Source: Palsa-504 sp963790065 (GTDB taxonomy: Bacteria > Actinomycetota > Actinomycetes > Streptosporangiales > Streptosporangiaceae). Taken from it: a DNA stretch of 64,000 bases. The stretch lies in contig CAWBNK010000001.1 of assembly GCA_963790065.1 (NCBI GenBank), positions 1 through 64,000 on the forward strand, read 5' to 3'. Both the position numbers and the translations under genes were made by a program. The notes under the pieces were generated by a model. The model searched no databases, had not been told where the DNA came from, and worked only from the letters and a program-made list of their open reading frames with translations. The stretch's first letter is position 1. Each line of letters opens with the position of its first letter. Positions 1-7,591 of the stretch are shown piece by piece.

Positions 1-34
1 GACGGCGGCGCCGATGACGCGAAGGAGGCCCGCG

Positions 35-610
35 ATGAGCAAGGTGGTGCTGGATGTGGCGATGTCCCTGGACGGGTTCACGGCCGGACCGAACATCGGG
101 GAGGCGGAGCCCATGGGGGAGGGCGGCGAACGGCTGCACGAGTGGATGTGGGTGGCCGGGAACGGCCCGGACGGCGGGGTCGACATCGGCTTCCGGACGG
201 TGGACGCGGTAGTGGGGGCTGCCATCATCGGACGGCGCACCTTCGACCTTGGCGTGGGCCCGTGGGGCGGCACTCCGTGGCCTGGCGTCCCGAGTTTCGT
301 GGTCACCCACCGGACCAGGGAGGACCTGCTCGGCGACAACGGCGGGACGTTCGCCTTCGACGGGCTGGAGGCCGCGGCCCGGCGTGCCAGGGATGTCGCC
401 GGGGACAAGGACGTCCTGGTGCTAGGTGCGCACGTCGCCGGGCAGCTGCTCAGGGCGGGCCTGCTCGACGAGGTGCGCATCCACCTCGTTCCGCTGCTGC
501 TGGGGGAGGGCACGCCGCTGTTCGCCGGGGAGCGGGCCGAGCTGATCCCGGAGGGGAAACCCGTCGCGGGGGCCGTGACTCACCTGCGCTACCGCGTCGC
601 CAAGCCCTGA
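35..610 (+). CDS. Dihydrofolate reductase-fold (RibD C-terminal domain) protein
   Basis: This 191-residue protein has the RibD-C/DHFR-like layout: an opening strand with SLDGFTAGP, a central IIGRRTFDLG segment, and a C-terminal VLVLGAHVAGQLLRAGLLDEVRIHLVPLLLGEGTPLF block. Family members are NADPH-binding reductases whose substrates are mostly unknown. I chose the ATG at 35 rather than the one at 14 because GAAGGAGG lies just upstream and the family normally begins with MSKVVLD. The window edge hides what precedes it. A second, more divergent copy of the fold lies at 6801. The fold is clear, the substrate is not. Confidence 0.85.
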   Translation: MSKVVLDVAMSLDGFTAGPNIGEAEPMGEGGERLHEWMWVAGNGPDGGVDIGFRTVDAVVGAAIIGRRTFDLGVGPWGGTPWPGVPSFVVTHRTREDLLGDNGGTFAFDGLEAAARRARDVAGDKDVLVLGAHVAGQLLRAGLLDEVRIHLVPLLLGEGTPLFAGERAELIPEGKPVAGAVTHLRYRVAKP

Positions 611-652
611 CGTCCTTAGTCATCAACCGTGCGACGGTAGCCGCGCGCTCGC

Positions 653-1633
653 TCAGAAGGAGTCGCGGCTGGTGCGGGGGTCCTGCTTGGCCGCGGCGGT
701 GGCGTAGAGGCCGCCGCGGGCTGTGCGCCGCCAGGGCCGGGCCAGGTTCTCGTGTTCGCGGTCGATGCCGGCGAGGGCGACCGCGCTGGCGTCGGTCGGC
801 GCACAGCGGGCCGGCCAGGTTCCGTCCGGGCCGATGATGCCGGACGGCGCGGCGTGAGCGTCTGCGGCGCAGGTGGCATAGCTGATCCAGTAGCTGTTGC
901 TGCTGGCGTGGCCTTGGGCCTGCAGCGCGAACGACGCGCCGGGGCCCTGCGTGGACAGCAGCACGCAGTGGACACCGACCCGCTCGTAGTCCAGGAACAG
1001 CTCCGGGTACGCCGATTCCATGCCGAGCGCGCAGCCGAACCGGACGCCGTCGACGTCGAAGGTGATCGGGCTGGTACCGGGCGTGTACATGTAGCTGACC
1101 TTGGTATTGGACAGCATCCGCTCGTCATAGCGCGTGATGACCCGGCCGTGGTCGTCGATTACGTACAGGCTGTTGTGCGGGCGATGCGGCGCGGTCAGCC
1201 GGTGCACTGCGCCAACGACCGTCCACAACTTCAGGGACGCAGCGTGTCCGGCGATCGCGCGCAGCTCGGCCCGTTGCGCGTCCCAGTCGAATCGGGTCCA
1301 GTCGGCTTCGGTCACCGTGCCGGGGTGGCTGGACATGATCCGCTTGTGCGGCGCGCAGATCGCGCCCTCGCAGAAGTGGATCAGGAGCGCCCCCTGCTCG
1401 TGGGCCTGTGACATCAGCTGCCTGATATCGCGGCCAGCACGGTGCAGGGCCGCGGCGGCGCCCGGGTCGCCGGGCGTGTCGAGCTGGGCGGCAGCAATCC
1501 GGATGGGATCTGGGTTCGGCATGGAATCTCCCGAAGGGATCTTCTGGAAGTGCCGGAGCGCAGCGGTGTAGGACTCGCCGGTCTTGAGAGCACGAGCACG
1601 TACACGGCGCTTGAAGTTCTTGTTCGCTGTCAT
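653..1633 (-). CDS. Nitrilase-superfamily (carbon-nitrogen hydrolase) fold protein lacking two triad residues
   Basis: The protein has 326 residues. An N-terminal basic segment (residues 1-30, MTANKNFKRRVRARALKTGE) is followed by a complete carbon-nitrogen hydrolase fold from about residue 44. The Glu motif (HFCEGAIC, Glu89) is present. The Lys motif, normally YRKxHL, reads YDERML, with Glu171 at the Lys position. The Cys motif, normally ICxExxFPE, reads LGMESAYPE, with Gly204 at the nucleophile. By family knowledge a Cys-to-Gly change removes the nucleophile, so I infer a non-catalytic or repurposed protein. The start at 1633 is supported by GGAAGG upstream and by the conserved N-terminal segment. 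It converges on the gene at 35. Confidence 0.8.
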   Translation of the reverse strand: MTANKNFKRRVRARALKTGESYTAALRHFQKIPSGDSMPNPDPIRIAAAQLDTPGDPGAAAALHRAGRDIRQLMSQAHEQGALLIHFCEGAICAPHKRIMSSHPGTVTEADWTRFDWDAQRAELRAIAGHAASLKLWTVVGAVHRLTAPHRPHNSLYVIDDHGRVITRYDERMLSNTKVSYMYTPGTSPITFDVDGVRFGCALGMESAYPELFLDYERVGVHCVLLSTQGPGASFALQAQGHASSNSYWISYATCAADAHAAPSGIIGPDGTWPARCAPTDASAVALAGIDREHENLARPWRRTARGGLYATAAAKQDPRTSRDSF

Positions 1634-1939
1634 CGGCCTTCCAGCATCCCGGTGCCGGGCCCCCGGCAGCCGCCGACGTCCGAGACGAACCGGCCATGAC
1701 AACGATCCGAGGCCAATGCCCCTTTGCCTCTCACCGTGGCCGCGCCTGGGAACGACCCTCAGAGGTTCGGCGTGGACCACGCCGTCATCGAGAGCCTAGC
1801 TCACCGCCGCCGTGTGCTGCAGCAGGCCGCGCGGGACCTTGTATCAGCGGGTACCGACCCGCCTCTGATCCGGGTGAGGGCCCCAAACCCCACGAAGACA
1901 ATTCGGCGAACTAGATCATGGACGAGGTGGGAAAGCGTC

Positions 1940-2383
1940 ATGGCACGTGATGCATCCGAGGCACTGGGAGCTCAGCAGCTGGCAGGCGCGGTAGTGATGC
2001 CGAGGGGCCACGCGTGGCAGCACCCACGCGTACATGCCGGCCTCGCGGGGGCGGTAGCGGGAGAGGCCATCGCGGCCGCCGCCAGGAAGCACGCCACGGC
2101 GCACACCTCCGAGACACCGCAAATCAGCCGGAGCGCATTCCTGGCGGTTACTGATCGGGAAGTCGCACTGCTGAGGCTGGGATCGGGCGGGGTGAAGAAC
2201 GGCAGGCCCAGTGAGGTGCTCGCACGGATGCCCCGGAGCGACGTGGCCGCAGCCCGGGTGAGCGCCGGTGTGCTCCGCACTAATCTGACGATCAGCTTCA
2301 CAGACGGCAGTAACTGGGAGTTCGAAGTCTCGCCGCTGGTCCGCGGCACGGTAGTGCGAGTCGCCCACGCGCTGGGGTACTAG
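1940..2383 (+). CDS. Conserved hypothetical protein with PH-like C-terminal domain
   Basis: The 147-residue protein has an Ala/Gly-rich N-terminus that could form one helix (AGLAGAVAGEAIAAAA), then a beta-rich half (AFLAVTDREVALLRLG through LTISFTDGSNWEFEVS). The second half resembles bacterial PH-like domains of the type found in short actinobacterial cytosolic or membrane-proximal proteins. No catalytic motif is seen. The ATG at 1940 follows GGTGGGAAAG. The frame is open further upstream, but that part has a different composition and no start with a ribosome binding site. Function is unknown. Confidence 0.6.
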   Translation: MARDASEALGAQQLAGAVVMPRGHAWQHPRVHAGLAGAVAGEAIAAAARKHATAHTSETPQISRSAFLAVTDREVALLRLGSGGVKNGRPSEVLARMPRSDVAAARVSAGVLRTNLTISFTDGSNWEFEVSPLVRGTVVRVAHALGY

Positions 2384-2463
2384 TCCTCATCGGCTACCGC
2401 CGGCCACGTCGGCCTTACCGTGACAGGCGGTAGCGCAGGCGGGTCGCTACCTCGTTGCCAGTT

Positions 2464-2490
2464 GTACACGTTTCGTACACGTCACGTTTC
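2464..2490. promoter_or_regulatory. 11-bp-spaced direct repeats upstream of a small gene
   Basis: GTACACGTTTC occurs at 2464, GTACACG again at 2475, and CACGTTTC at 2483, so the same half-site recurs on one face of the helix about 50 bp before the next start codon. This looks like an operator or activator site. The cognate protein is unknown. Confidence 0.4.
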
Positions 2491-2535
2491 ATTCCTGGAC
2501 GAAGTCGATCTTGCGAAACGGTATTGTCACCAACT

Positions 2536-2754
2536 GTGGAAGATGTGATCTTCGCTAGCGATGTCAATGCTGGTGATGTGGTCGTGCTGCCCGGGGCCAG
2601 CGCCGAGGTGCTGGTCAAGCAGGTACGCCTCGGGCAGGGCGGGTTCATCTTCACGGTGGCGCCGGTGGGAGACGACAGGCCTCAGGCCGAACAGCTGGTG
2701 ACGTTGACCGCCGCGGCGCGGCTGCAAAAGGGCGGACGGGACCTGACCCGCTAG
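2536..2754 (+). CDS. Small hypothetical protein, 72 aa
   Basis: Reading from GTG at 2536 gives a compact 72-residue protein (VEDVIFASDVNAGDVVVLPG at its start) with many beta-prone hydrophobic stretches and a basic C-terminus (RLQKGGRDLTR). No family was recognised. No Shine-Dalgarno sequence precedes the GTG, so translation may be leaderless. The frame is open back to 2455, but that part overlaps the direct repeats and is probably promoter. Its stop precedes the phosphotransferase start at 2796 by about 40 bp, so the two may be co-transcribed. Moderate confidence that it is a gene. Confidence 0.5.
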   Translation: MEDVIFASDVNAGDVVVLPGASAEVLVKQVRLGQGGFIFTVAPVGDDRPQAEQLVTLTAAARLQKGGRDLTR

Positions 2755-2795
2755 CTCAGCACGGCCCTAGGCGGCCGAGCCGTATCCTGGGCGCC

Positions 2796-3593
2796 GTGCC
2801 TGAGGATGAGCCAGGGGAGCAGTGGCTGGCCGGCGGCCGGATGACCAGCGGCATCCTGCGGCGGGGAGATCGGCTGCTGCGGCCGATGGGTCCCTGGTCG
2901 CCCGCGGTGCACGAGTACCTGCGGTACCTGGAATCGGCCGGCTTCGAGGGCTCGCCCCGGGTGCTTGGCGTCGAGGACGGCCATGAGGTGCTCAGCTACC
3001 TCGACGGTGACGTGCCGGTCGACCCCTGCTGGGAACCGGGACACGGCAGCAGGCTGCCGCCCTACGCGCGGACCGATCTCGCCCTGTGCGGCGCGGCCCG
3101 GCTGGTGCGCCGCCTGCACCTGGCCGCCGCGGGGTTCGGGCCGTCCAGCACCGGCTACCGGTTCCATCCGCATCCGCCTCGCGACGGGGAGATCGTTTCC
3201 CACGGCGACCTCGGCCCGTGGAACACCGTGTACCGGGATGGGCTGCCGGTTGCGTTCATCGACTGGGACGCCGCGCAGCCGATCGATCCGCTTACTGACC
3301 TGGCCGGCGCGGCGTGGGCATTCGTCCCGCTGGCCCCGGCCGCCCAGCTGATCGAGTCCGGCTTCGATCCGGTCCCGGACCTGCCTGCCCGGCTGTGCAT
3401 GTTCCTGGATGCCTACGGGCTCGCGGGCCGGAAGTCCATCCTGCCCGCGCTCCAGCGCAGCACGCTGATCTCCGCCGGGATGGTCAAGGACTACCCGATC
3501 GGCCCGGCCGACGCGGCGGCCACCCTGGAGTACAAGGCGCAGGAACTGCGCTGGCTGGAGAGCGTTTCCGCCGATCTCGCCCGCGCTCTGTAG
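2796..3593 (+). CDS. Aminoglycoside phosphotransferase-family (APH/choline kinase-like) protein
   Basis: The 265-residue protein carries the phosphotransferase catalytic block. VSHGDLGPWNTVY holds the HGDxxxxN loop with its catalytic Asp and metal-binding Asn, and about 20 residues later VAFIDWDAA holds the metal-binding Asp. The N-lobe opens with LAGGRMTSGILRRGDRLLRPMGPWSPAVHEYLRYLE, a nucleotide-binding segment typical of short actinobacterial members. Likely role: ATP-dependent phosphorylation of a small hydroxylated substrate in the cytosol, with the substrate unknown. The start is GTG at 2796. Such genes are often household kinases, so antibiotic resistance should not be assumed. Confidence 0.85.
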   Translation: MPEDEPGEQWLAGGRMTSGILRRGDRLLRPMGPWSPAVHEYLRYLESAGFEGSPRVLGVEDGHEVLSYLDGDVPVDPCWEPGHGSRLPPYARTDLALCGAARLVRRLHLAAAGFGPSSTGYRFHPHPPRDGEIVSHGDLGPWNTVYRDGLPVAFIDWDAAQPIDPLTDLAGAAWAFVPLAPAAQLIESGFDPVPDLPARLCMFLDAYGLAGRKSILPALQRSTLISAGMVKDYPIGPADAAATLEYKAQELRWLESVSADLARAL

Positions 3594-3662
3594 GGCCGGG
3601 CAGGCCCGCCGGCCTGACGTGCCACCGGCGGCTGAAATTAAGCACCGCGGGGGCGGTGATGC

Positions 3663-4124
3663 TTAATGAGTGATTGTGCCGAATGTCACATCGGGGGACC
3701 AGATGGTCTGCCAGCCGATACCTTCGGCCTCGTCGATCGCCGAGACGATGCGATTGCCGCCTTCGTAAATGGCCACGTGATAGACGTAACTGTTCGGGTC
3801 CGAATCTACGTGGAAGAAGACGAGGTCTCCGCCCCACGCGGCGCGCTTGGATTCGCGGCGGAAACGGAGGAACTGTGCTTCTGCGGTGCGAGGGATCGAC
3901 TTGCCGTAGTGCCGGTACACGTACTGCGCGAGCCCGCTGCAATCAAAGCCTGACCTGGGAGAAGTGCCACCGTATACGTAGGGAACCCGGCCAACAAAGG
4001 TCTCTACCTAGCTGGCTACCTTCTGGTTGAACGACTGCGTTTGCGCGCTTGCCGTTCCTGCGGAAAACGCCAGAGTTACTGCCATCGTTCCGGCGATGGT
4101 GCCTGCCTTATGTCGGATTGACAC
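3663..4124 (-). pseudogene. NlpC/P60 secreted peptidoglycan endopeptidase interrupted by an in-frame amber codon
   Basis: From GTG 4124, preceded by AAGGAG at 8-nt spacing, the frame encodes a signal peptide (basic MSIRHKAGTIAGT, hydrophobic core, AxA-type cleavage at TASAQ). It reaches TAG at 4008-4010 after 38 codons. The same frame then continues without interruption to a TAA at 3663 through a full NlpC/P60 domain. That domain contains VPYVYGGTSP, GFDCSGL with the catalytic Cys, and HVAIYEGG with the catalytic His. The codon at the stop is one base from CAG (Gln). Read through, the product is 153 residues, a normal size for a minimal secreted NlpC/P60 enzyme. It may be a young pseudogene, a sequence error, or much less likely a readthrough gene. 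Confidence 0.8.
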
Positions 4125-4429
4125 CGTTCAGTCTCCTTCGGAGTTTCCGGCATGACGAATGCACCGAGCTTCAGCGGTCGATGCTGGCGGATCTCTTCAT
4201 GGCCGCGACGGGGGGGCGCGACTGATCCGCGTGACGCAGGGCATGCGCTTCTTTACGCTACGAATAAGTGGCCGAGCGCCAGGACCGGAGGCGGCTCACG
4301 GACGGTCGCCGCCGGGAGCCTGGGCAGCCGGGAGCAGGCCGCAGCCCCGCCTCAGTAGGGCGGCGACGGGGCGGGCGCACGCGCTAGCCTCAGGACCGAG
4401 GACTGGCCGGCAGGATTCTGAAAGGCGGA
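4125..4429. other. Intergenic region without a supported gene
   Basis: The region holds the Shine-Dalgarno and probable promoter of the leftward NlpC/P60 gene and the upstream region of the rightward VOC gene. Open frames on the plus strand here lack ribosome binding sites and family signatures. A run of seven G occurs at about 4208. I see no RNA gene or clear operator. Confidence 0.5.
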
Positions 4430-4813
4430 GTGCCCGTGCTCACGTTCGGTGTGGTGGTGCTGGGCGTTACCGATCGCCGGCGGGCCGAGGAGTTCTGGTG
4501 CGCGGCGCTCGGCTACCGGGTACGCGAGGACGGCTTCGCCGGATGGGCCCGGATCCTGGTCCCGCCGGATGGCGCCGGGACCGCGATCGCGCTGCAGACG
4601 AGCCAGGAGCCGCCCGAGGATCACCCGCGGCTGCATCTCGACCTGCACGTCACCGGCGTGGCCGAGCAGGAGGCGGAAGCCGACCGCCTGGTCTCGCTCG
4701 GGGCCAGCCGGGTCGACTGGGACAGCTATCCCTTCGACCCCGACTTCGTCGTGCTGGCTGACACCGAGGGCAACCGGTTCTGCATCGTCGACCTGGCCCA
4801 CGAGCGCGCTTAG
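4430..4813 (+). CDS. VOC (glyoxalase/bleomycin-resistance fold) family protein
   Basis: The 127-residue protein has the paired beta-alpha-beta-beta-beta layout of the vicinal oxygen chelate superfamily. It opens with FGVVVLGVTDRRRAEEFWCAALGY, has a central LHLDLHVTGV strand, and ends with VVLADTEGNRFCIVDL. It most resembles short Glyoxalase_6-type proteins, which usually have no proven activity. The start is GTG at 4430 after GAAAGGCGGA. Its TAG overlaps the stop of the convergent SDR gene by four bases. Confidence 0.85.
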   Translation: MPVLTFGVVVLGVTDRRRAEEFWCAALGYRVREDGFAGWARILVPPDGAGTAIALQTSQEPPEDHPRLHLDLHVTGVAEQEAEADRLVSLGASRVDWDSYPFDPDFVVLADTEGNRFCIVDLAHERA

Positions 4814-5715
4814 CCGTTCGCCGGCTGCATGCGCCCTGGATCGTTCGGCCCAGAAGGATCTTGCATCGGCTGGCCCTGGCGGTACATGTGCGGCGGCTTG
4901 TTGCCCGCGGCCTGCCCGCCGTCGATGGGCATCACGGTTCCGGTGATGAACGAGGACTGATCGGAGCAGAGCCAGAGCACGGCCTGTGCCACCTCGGCCG
5001 GGCTGCCCACGCGCCGCATCGGCGTGGACTGCGCCGCACCGCGCTGGGCCTGCGGTCCCGCGGCCTCCAGGTGGTAGGTCAGGATCGGGCCCGGCGCCAC
5101 CACGTTCACCCGTATTCCCTGGTCGGCGTAGTCGAGGGCGGCCACCTTGGTCAGCCCGATGATCCCGGCCTTGCCGGCCACGTAAGCGGCGAGGTTGGCC
5201 GTGCCGTTCAGGCCGGCGATGGAGGCCATGTTCACGATCGCGCCCCCGCCGCTGCGCAGCATGGCCGGGATCTGGAACTTCATGCCCAGGAAGGTGCCGC
5301 GGATGTTGGTGGCGATGCCCAGGTCGAACTCGCCGGGATCGATGTCCGCCAGCGGCGCCGGCAACAGGCCGGCGGTAGCGTTATTGAACGCCGCGTCGAG
5401 CCGACCGAAGCGGTCCAGGGCCGCCTCGACGAAGTCGCGCGCCGACCCGGCGTCGGTGACGTCGAGGCCGACGGCGAGGGCCTGCCCGCCGCGTGACCGG
5501 ATGCCGCTCGCCACCGCTTCCAGGGCGTCGGTGTCGCGGGCCCCCAGCACCACGGCGGCCCCGGCGGCGGCGAACGCCTCGGCGGTGACCGCGCCGATCC
5601 CCTTGCTGGCCCCGGCCACTAGGGCCACCCGCCCGCGCATGGGCTGCTCCGCGGTCCCCGGCGGCCCGGCGGTCCCGGGCTGGCCGGCGGTCTGGTGCAA
5701 AGCCTGCTCGTTCAT
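4810..5715 (-). CDS. Short-chain dehydrogenase/reductase (classical SDR)
   Basis: The roughly 301-residue protein carries the classical SDR features: cofactor-binding GASKGIG near residue 34, an NNATAG-type strand-4 motif, an NMAS segment with the catalytic Ser, and YVAGKAG with the catalytic Tyr-x-x-x-Lys. The tail has ITGTVMPIDGG, the usual substrate-loop end. It is an NAD(P)-dependent oxidoreductase of unknown substrate. Two adjacent ATGs occur at 5718 and 5715. GGAGG lies five bases from the second, so I use 5715. The first 25 residues are a low-complexity Gln/Pro/Gly extension. It is divergent from the ECF sigma gene across a palindrome-rich 75-bp spacer. Confidence 0.9.
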   Translation of the reverse strand: MNEQALHQTAGQPGTAGPPGTAEQPMRGRVALVAGASKGIGAVTAEAFAAAGAAVVLGARDTDALEAVASGIRSRGGQALAVGLDVTDAGSARDFVEAALDRFGRLDAAFNNATAGLLPAPLADIDPGEFDLGIATNIRGTFLGMKFQIPAMLRSGGGAIVNMASIAGLNGTANLAAYVAGKAGIIGLTKVAALDYADQGIRVNVVAPGPILTYHLEAAGPQAQRGAAQSTPMRRVGSPAEVAQAVLWLCSDQSSFITGTVMPIDGGQAAGNKPPHMYRQGQPMQDPSGPNDPGRMQPANG

Positions 5716-5740
5716 CATGGCCTCCGCAGTTGTTCGATGC

Positions 5741-5781
5741 CTAATCCTAAGATATCTAATGGTTAGACGTCAATGGATTAG
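5741..5781. promoter_or_regulatory. Nested palindromes in the SDR/sigma-factor divergent promoter region
   Basis: CTAATCC at 5741 is repeated inverted as GGATTAG at 5775. Inside lie AGATATCT (5750-5757) and TCTAA-TGG-TTAGA (5755-5767). This AT-rich stretch in otherwise GC-rich DNA separates two divergent genes and probably contains both promoters and a dimeric regulator site. Confidence 0.45.
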
Positions 5782-5795
5782 CCTGGACCGGCAGT

Positions 5796-6743
5796 GTGGG
5801 CCATGATGGGTCCGTGGACCTGGAGCCGTACCGAGGTGAGCTGGTGGCGTACTGCTACCGGATGCTCGGCTCGTTCGACGACGCGGAGGACCTGGTCCAG
5901 GAGACGATGCTGCGGGCCTGGAAGGCACGCGACCGCTACGACGGCACCCGCGCGTCGGAGCGGACCTGGCTGTACCGGATCGCGACCAATACGTGCCTTT
6001 CCGCGCTGGCAGGCCGGGCCCGGCGGCCGTTGCCGTCCGGGCTGGGCGCACCCAGCGACGATCCGCGGGCGCCGCTCACGCCGGCCCTCGACATTCCCTG
6101 GCTGCAGCCGTTCCCCGACGCCAGGTTCGACGTGGGCGTGCGGGCCGACATGCGGCTCGCGCTGGTGGCGGCGATGCAGGTGCTGCCGCCCAGGCAGCGG
6201 GCCGTTCTCGTGCTCCGCGAGGTTCTTGACTTCAGCGCGGCCGAGGTCGCCGCGCAGCTCGGGACGACCGTCGCCGCGGTCAACAGCGCCCTGCAGCGGG
6301 CCCGGGCCGCCCTCGCCGGAGCAGGCGATGCCGGTGAGGTGACCGAACCGGACGATCCCGAGGTCCGCGCGGTGGTCGACCGGTACGTGCGGGCCTTCGA
6401 GGCGGCCGACGTACCCGCGCTGGTGCGACTGCTGGCCGAGGAGGCGGTACTGCAGATGCCGCCGGTGCCGCTGTGGTACCGGGGCCGCCGCGACTACGGC
6501 CTGTTCATGGAGCGCGTCTTCGGGATGCGCGGGCCCGGCTGGGCCGCCAGGCGCCTGACCGCCAGCGGGCAGCCCGCCTTCGCCGCCTACGCCCCGGAGC
6601 CGGGCGGCGGACACCGGCTGCACACGCTCCAGGTCTTCACGGTCACCGGCGGCCGGGTGGCCGCCAACGTGGTGTTCGCGGATCCGCGCGTGTTCGGGGC
6701 GTTCGGCCTGCCCGGGCAGATTAATTCTGGCCGGGCGCGATGA
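5796..6743 (+). CDS. ECF sigma-70 factor with C-terminal SnoaL-like domain (SigG/TIGR02960-like)
   Basis: The 315-residue protein has region 2 at its N-terminus (YCYRMLGSFDDAEDLVQETMLRAWKA, with the DAED/LVQE signature) and region 4 in the middle (LPPRQRAVLVLREVLDFSAAEVAAQLGTTVAAVNSALQRAR). A C-terminal NTF2/SnoaL-like domain of about 115 residues follows (VVDRYVRAFEAADVPALVRLLAEEAVLQMPP). Sigma factors of this build usually lack a classical anti-sigma and are thought to be modulated by the SnoaL-like tail. Start codons are uncertain: GTG 5796 or GTG 5814, with no strong ribosome binding site. Its target genes are unknown, and the divergent SDR and downstream RibD-C gene are candidates by position. 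Confidence 0.9.
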   Translation: MGHDGSVDLEPYRGELVAYCYRMLGSFDDAEDLVQETMLRAWKARDRYDGTRASERTWLYRIATNTCLSALAGRARRPLPSGLGAPSDDPRAPLTPALDIPWLQPFPDARFDVGVRADMRLALVAAMQVLPPRQRAVLVLREVLDFSAAEVAAQLGTTVAAVNSALQRARAALAGAGDAGEVTEPDDPEVRAVVDRYVRAFEAADVPALVRLLAEEAVLQMPPVPLWYRGRRDYGLFMERVFGMRGPGWAARRLTASGQPAFAAYAPEPGGGHRLHTLQVFTVTGGRVAANVVFADPRVFGAFGLPGQINSGRAR

Positions 6744-6800
6744 GCCGAGCCGGTGCCGCCGGTATGTACGGGTGAGCAACCGACGGAAGGGAGACGCATC

Positions 6801-7358
6801 ATGAGCGTCATCGTCATCGAGTTCATCACCCTGGACGGGATCGTGTCCGACCCGGACGGGTCCGACGGCACGCCGGCGGGCGGCTGGGCGTTCCGGCACG
6901 GCCCTGAGATGGTCGCCGGGGACAAGTTCCAGCTCGGCAGCGTGCTGGACAACGGCGTCATGCTACTGGGCCGCAGTACCTGGCAGCTGTTCTCCCGGCT
7001 GTGGCCGGGACGGGACAGCCCGTTCGCGGCACGGATGAACGCCGTGCCGAAGCTGGTCGCCTCCCGCACGCTGTCCGACACGTCAGCGTTTGCGAACTCC
7101 CAGGTCATCGACGGCGACCTGGTCGAGACGGTCAAGCGCGAGCCGCGTGACGTGATCATCACCGGCAGCCTGAGCGTGGTGCACACGCTGATGGCCGGGG
7201 ACCTGATCGACGAGTACCGGCTGCTGATCTTCCCCACTGTCCTCGGCACCGGCAAGCGTCTCTTCCCGGCCGGAGGCCCCCCTACCTACCTGGAGTTGCT
7301 GTCGGCCGAGCAGACGGGCGCCGCCGTGCTGACTCGCTTCGCCCGGGGCACAGGTTGA
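6801..7358 (+). CDS. Dihydrofolate reductase-fold (RibD C-terminal domain) protein, second copy
   Basis: The 185-residue protein starts at ATG 6801 behind GGAAGGGAG. It contains the DHFR-like blocks FITLDGIVSDPDG, MLLGRSTWQLFSRLWPG and VIITGSLSVVHTLMAGDLIDEYRLLIFPTVLGTGKRLFP. It probably binds NADPH and has an unknown substrate. It lies 57 bp after the sigma factor on the same strand, so the two may form one transcript. Confidence 0.87.
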   Translation: MSVIVIEFITLDGIVSDPDGSDGTPAGGWAFRHGPEMVAGDKFQLGSVLDNGVMLLGRSTWQLFSRLWPGRDSPFAARMNAVPKLVASRTLSDTSAFANSQVIDGDLVETVKREPRDVIITGSLSVVHTLMAGDLIDEYRLLIFPTVLGTGKRLFPAGGPPTYLELLSAEQTGAAVLTRFARGTG

Positions 7359-7591
7359 GGTCCTAGGCCGTCCAAACAACAAGCGGCAGCTAGTTTGTCC
7401 TGGCTGGCCCCGAGCCGACGGTAGCCCTCTCTAGTGGGCCAGCACCGGTACCCCAGGCCCCCGGATCAACCGCAGGACCGGAATCAACCGCAAAAACGGG
7501 GCCGGCGGGACTGGTGCGCTGCACGGGACCGCATCGGGGCCGGGCGCCGCGCTGCAGCGGATCGGCTCCGCCGTCTGGCTCGGCCGGCGGG

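Noticed and set aside
2796..3593. Antibiotic-resistance aminoglycoside kinase
   Set aside because: The fold is shared by many household kinases, and nothing in the sequence or neighbours points to a drug substrate.
4208..4216. Run of seven G as another copy of the palindromic element
   Set aside because: No complementary C-run or GAGGCC end lies next to it.
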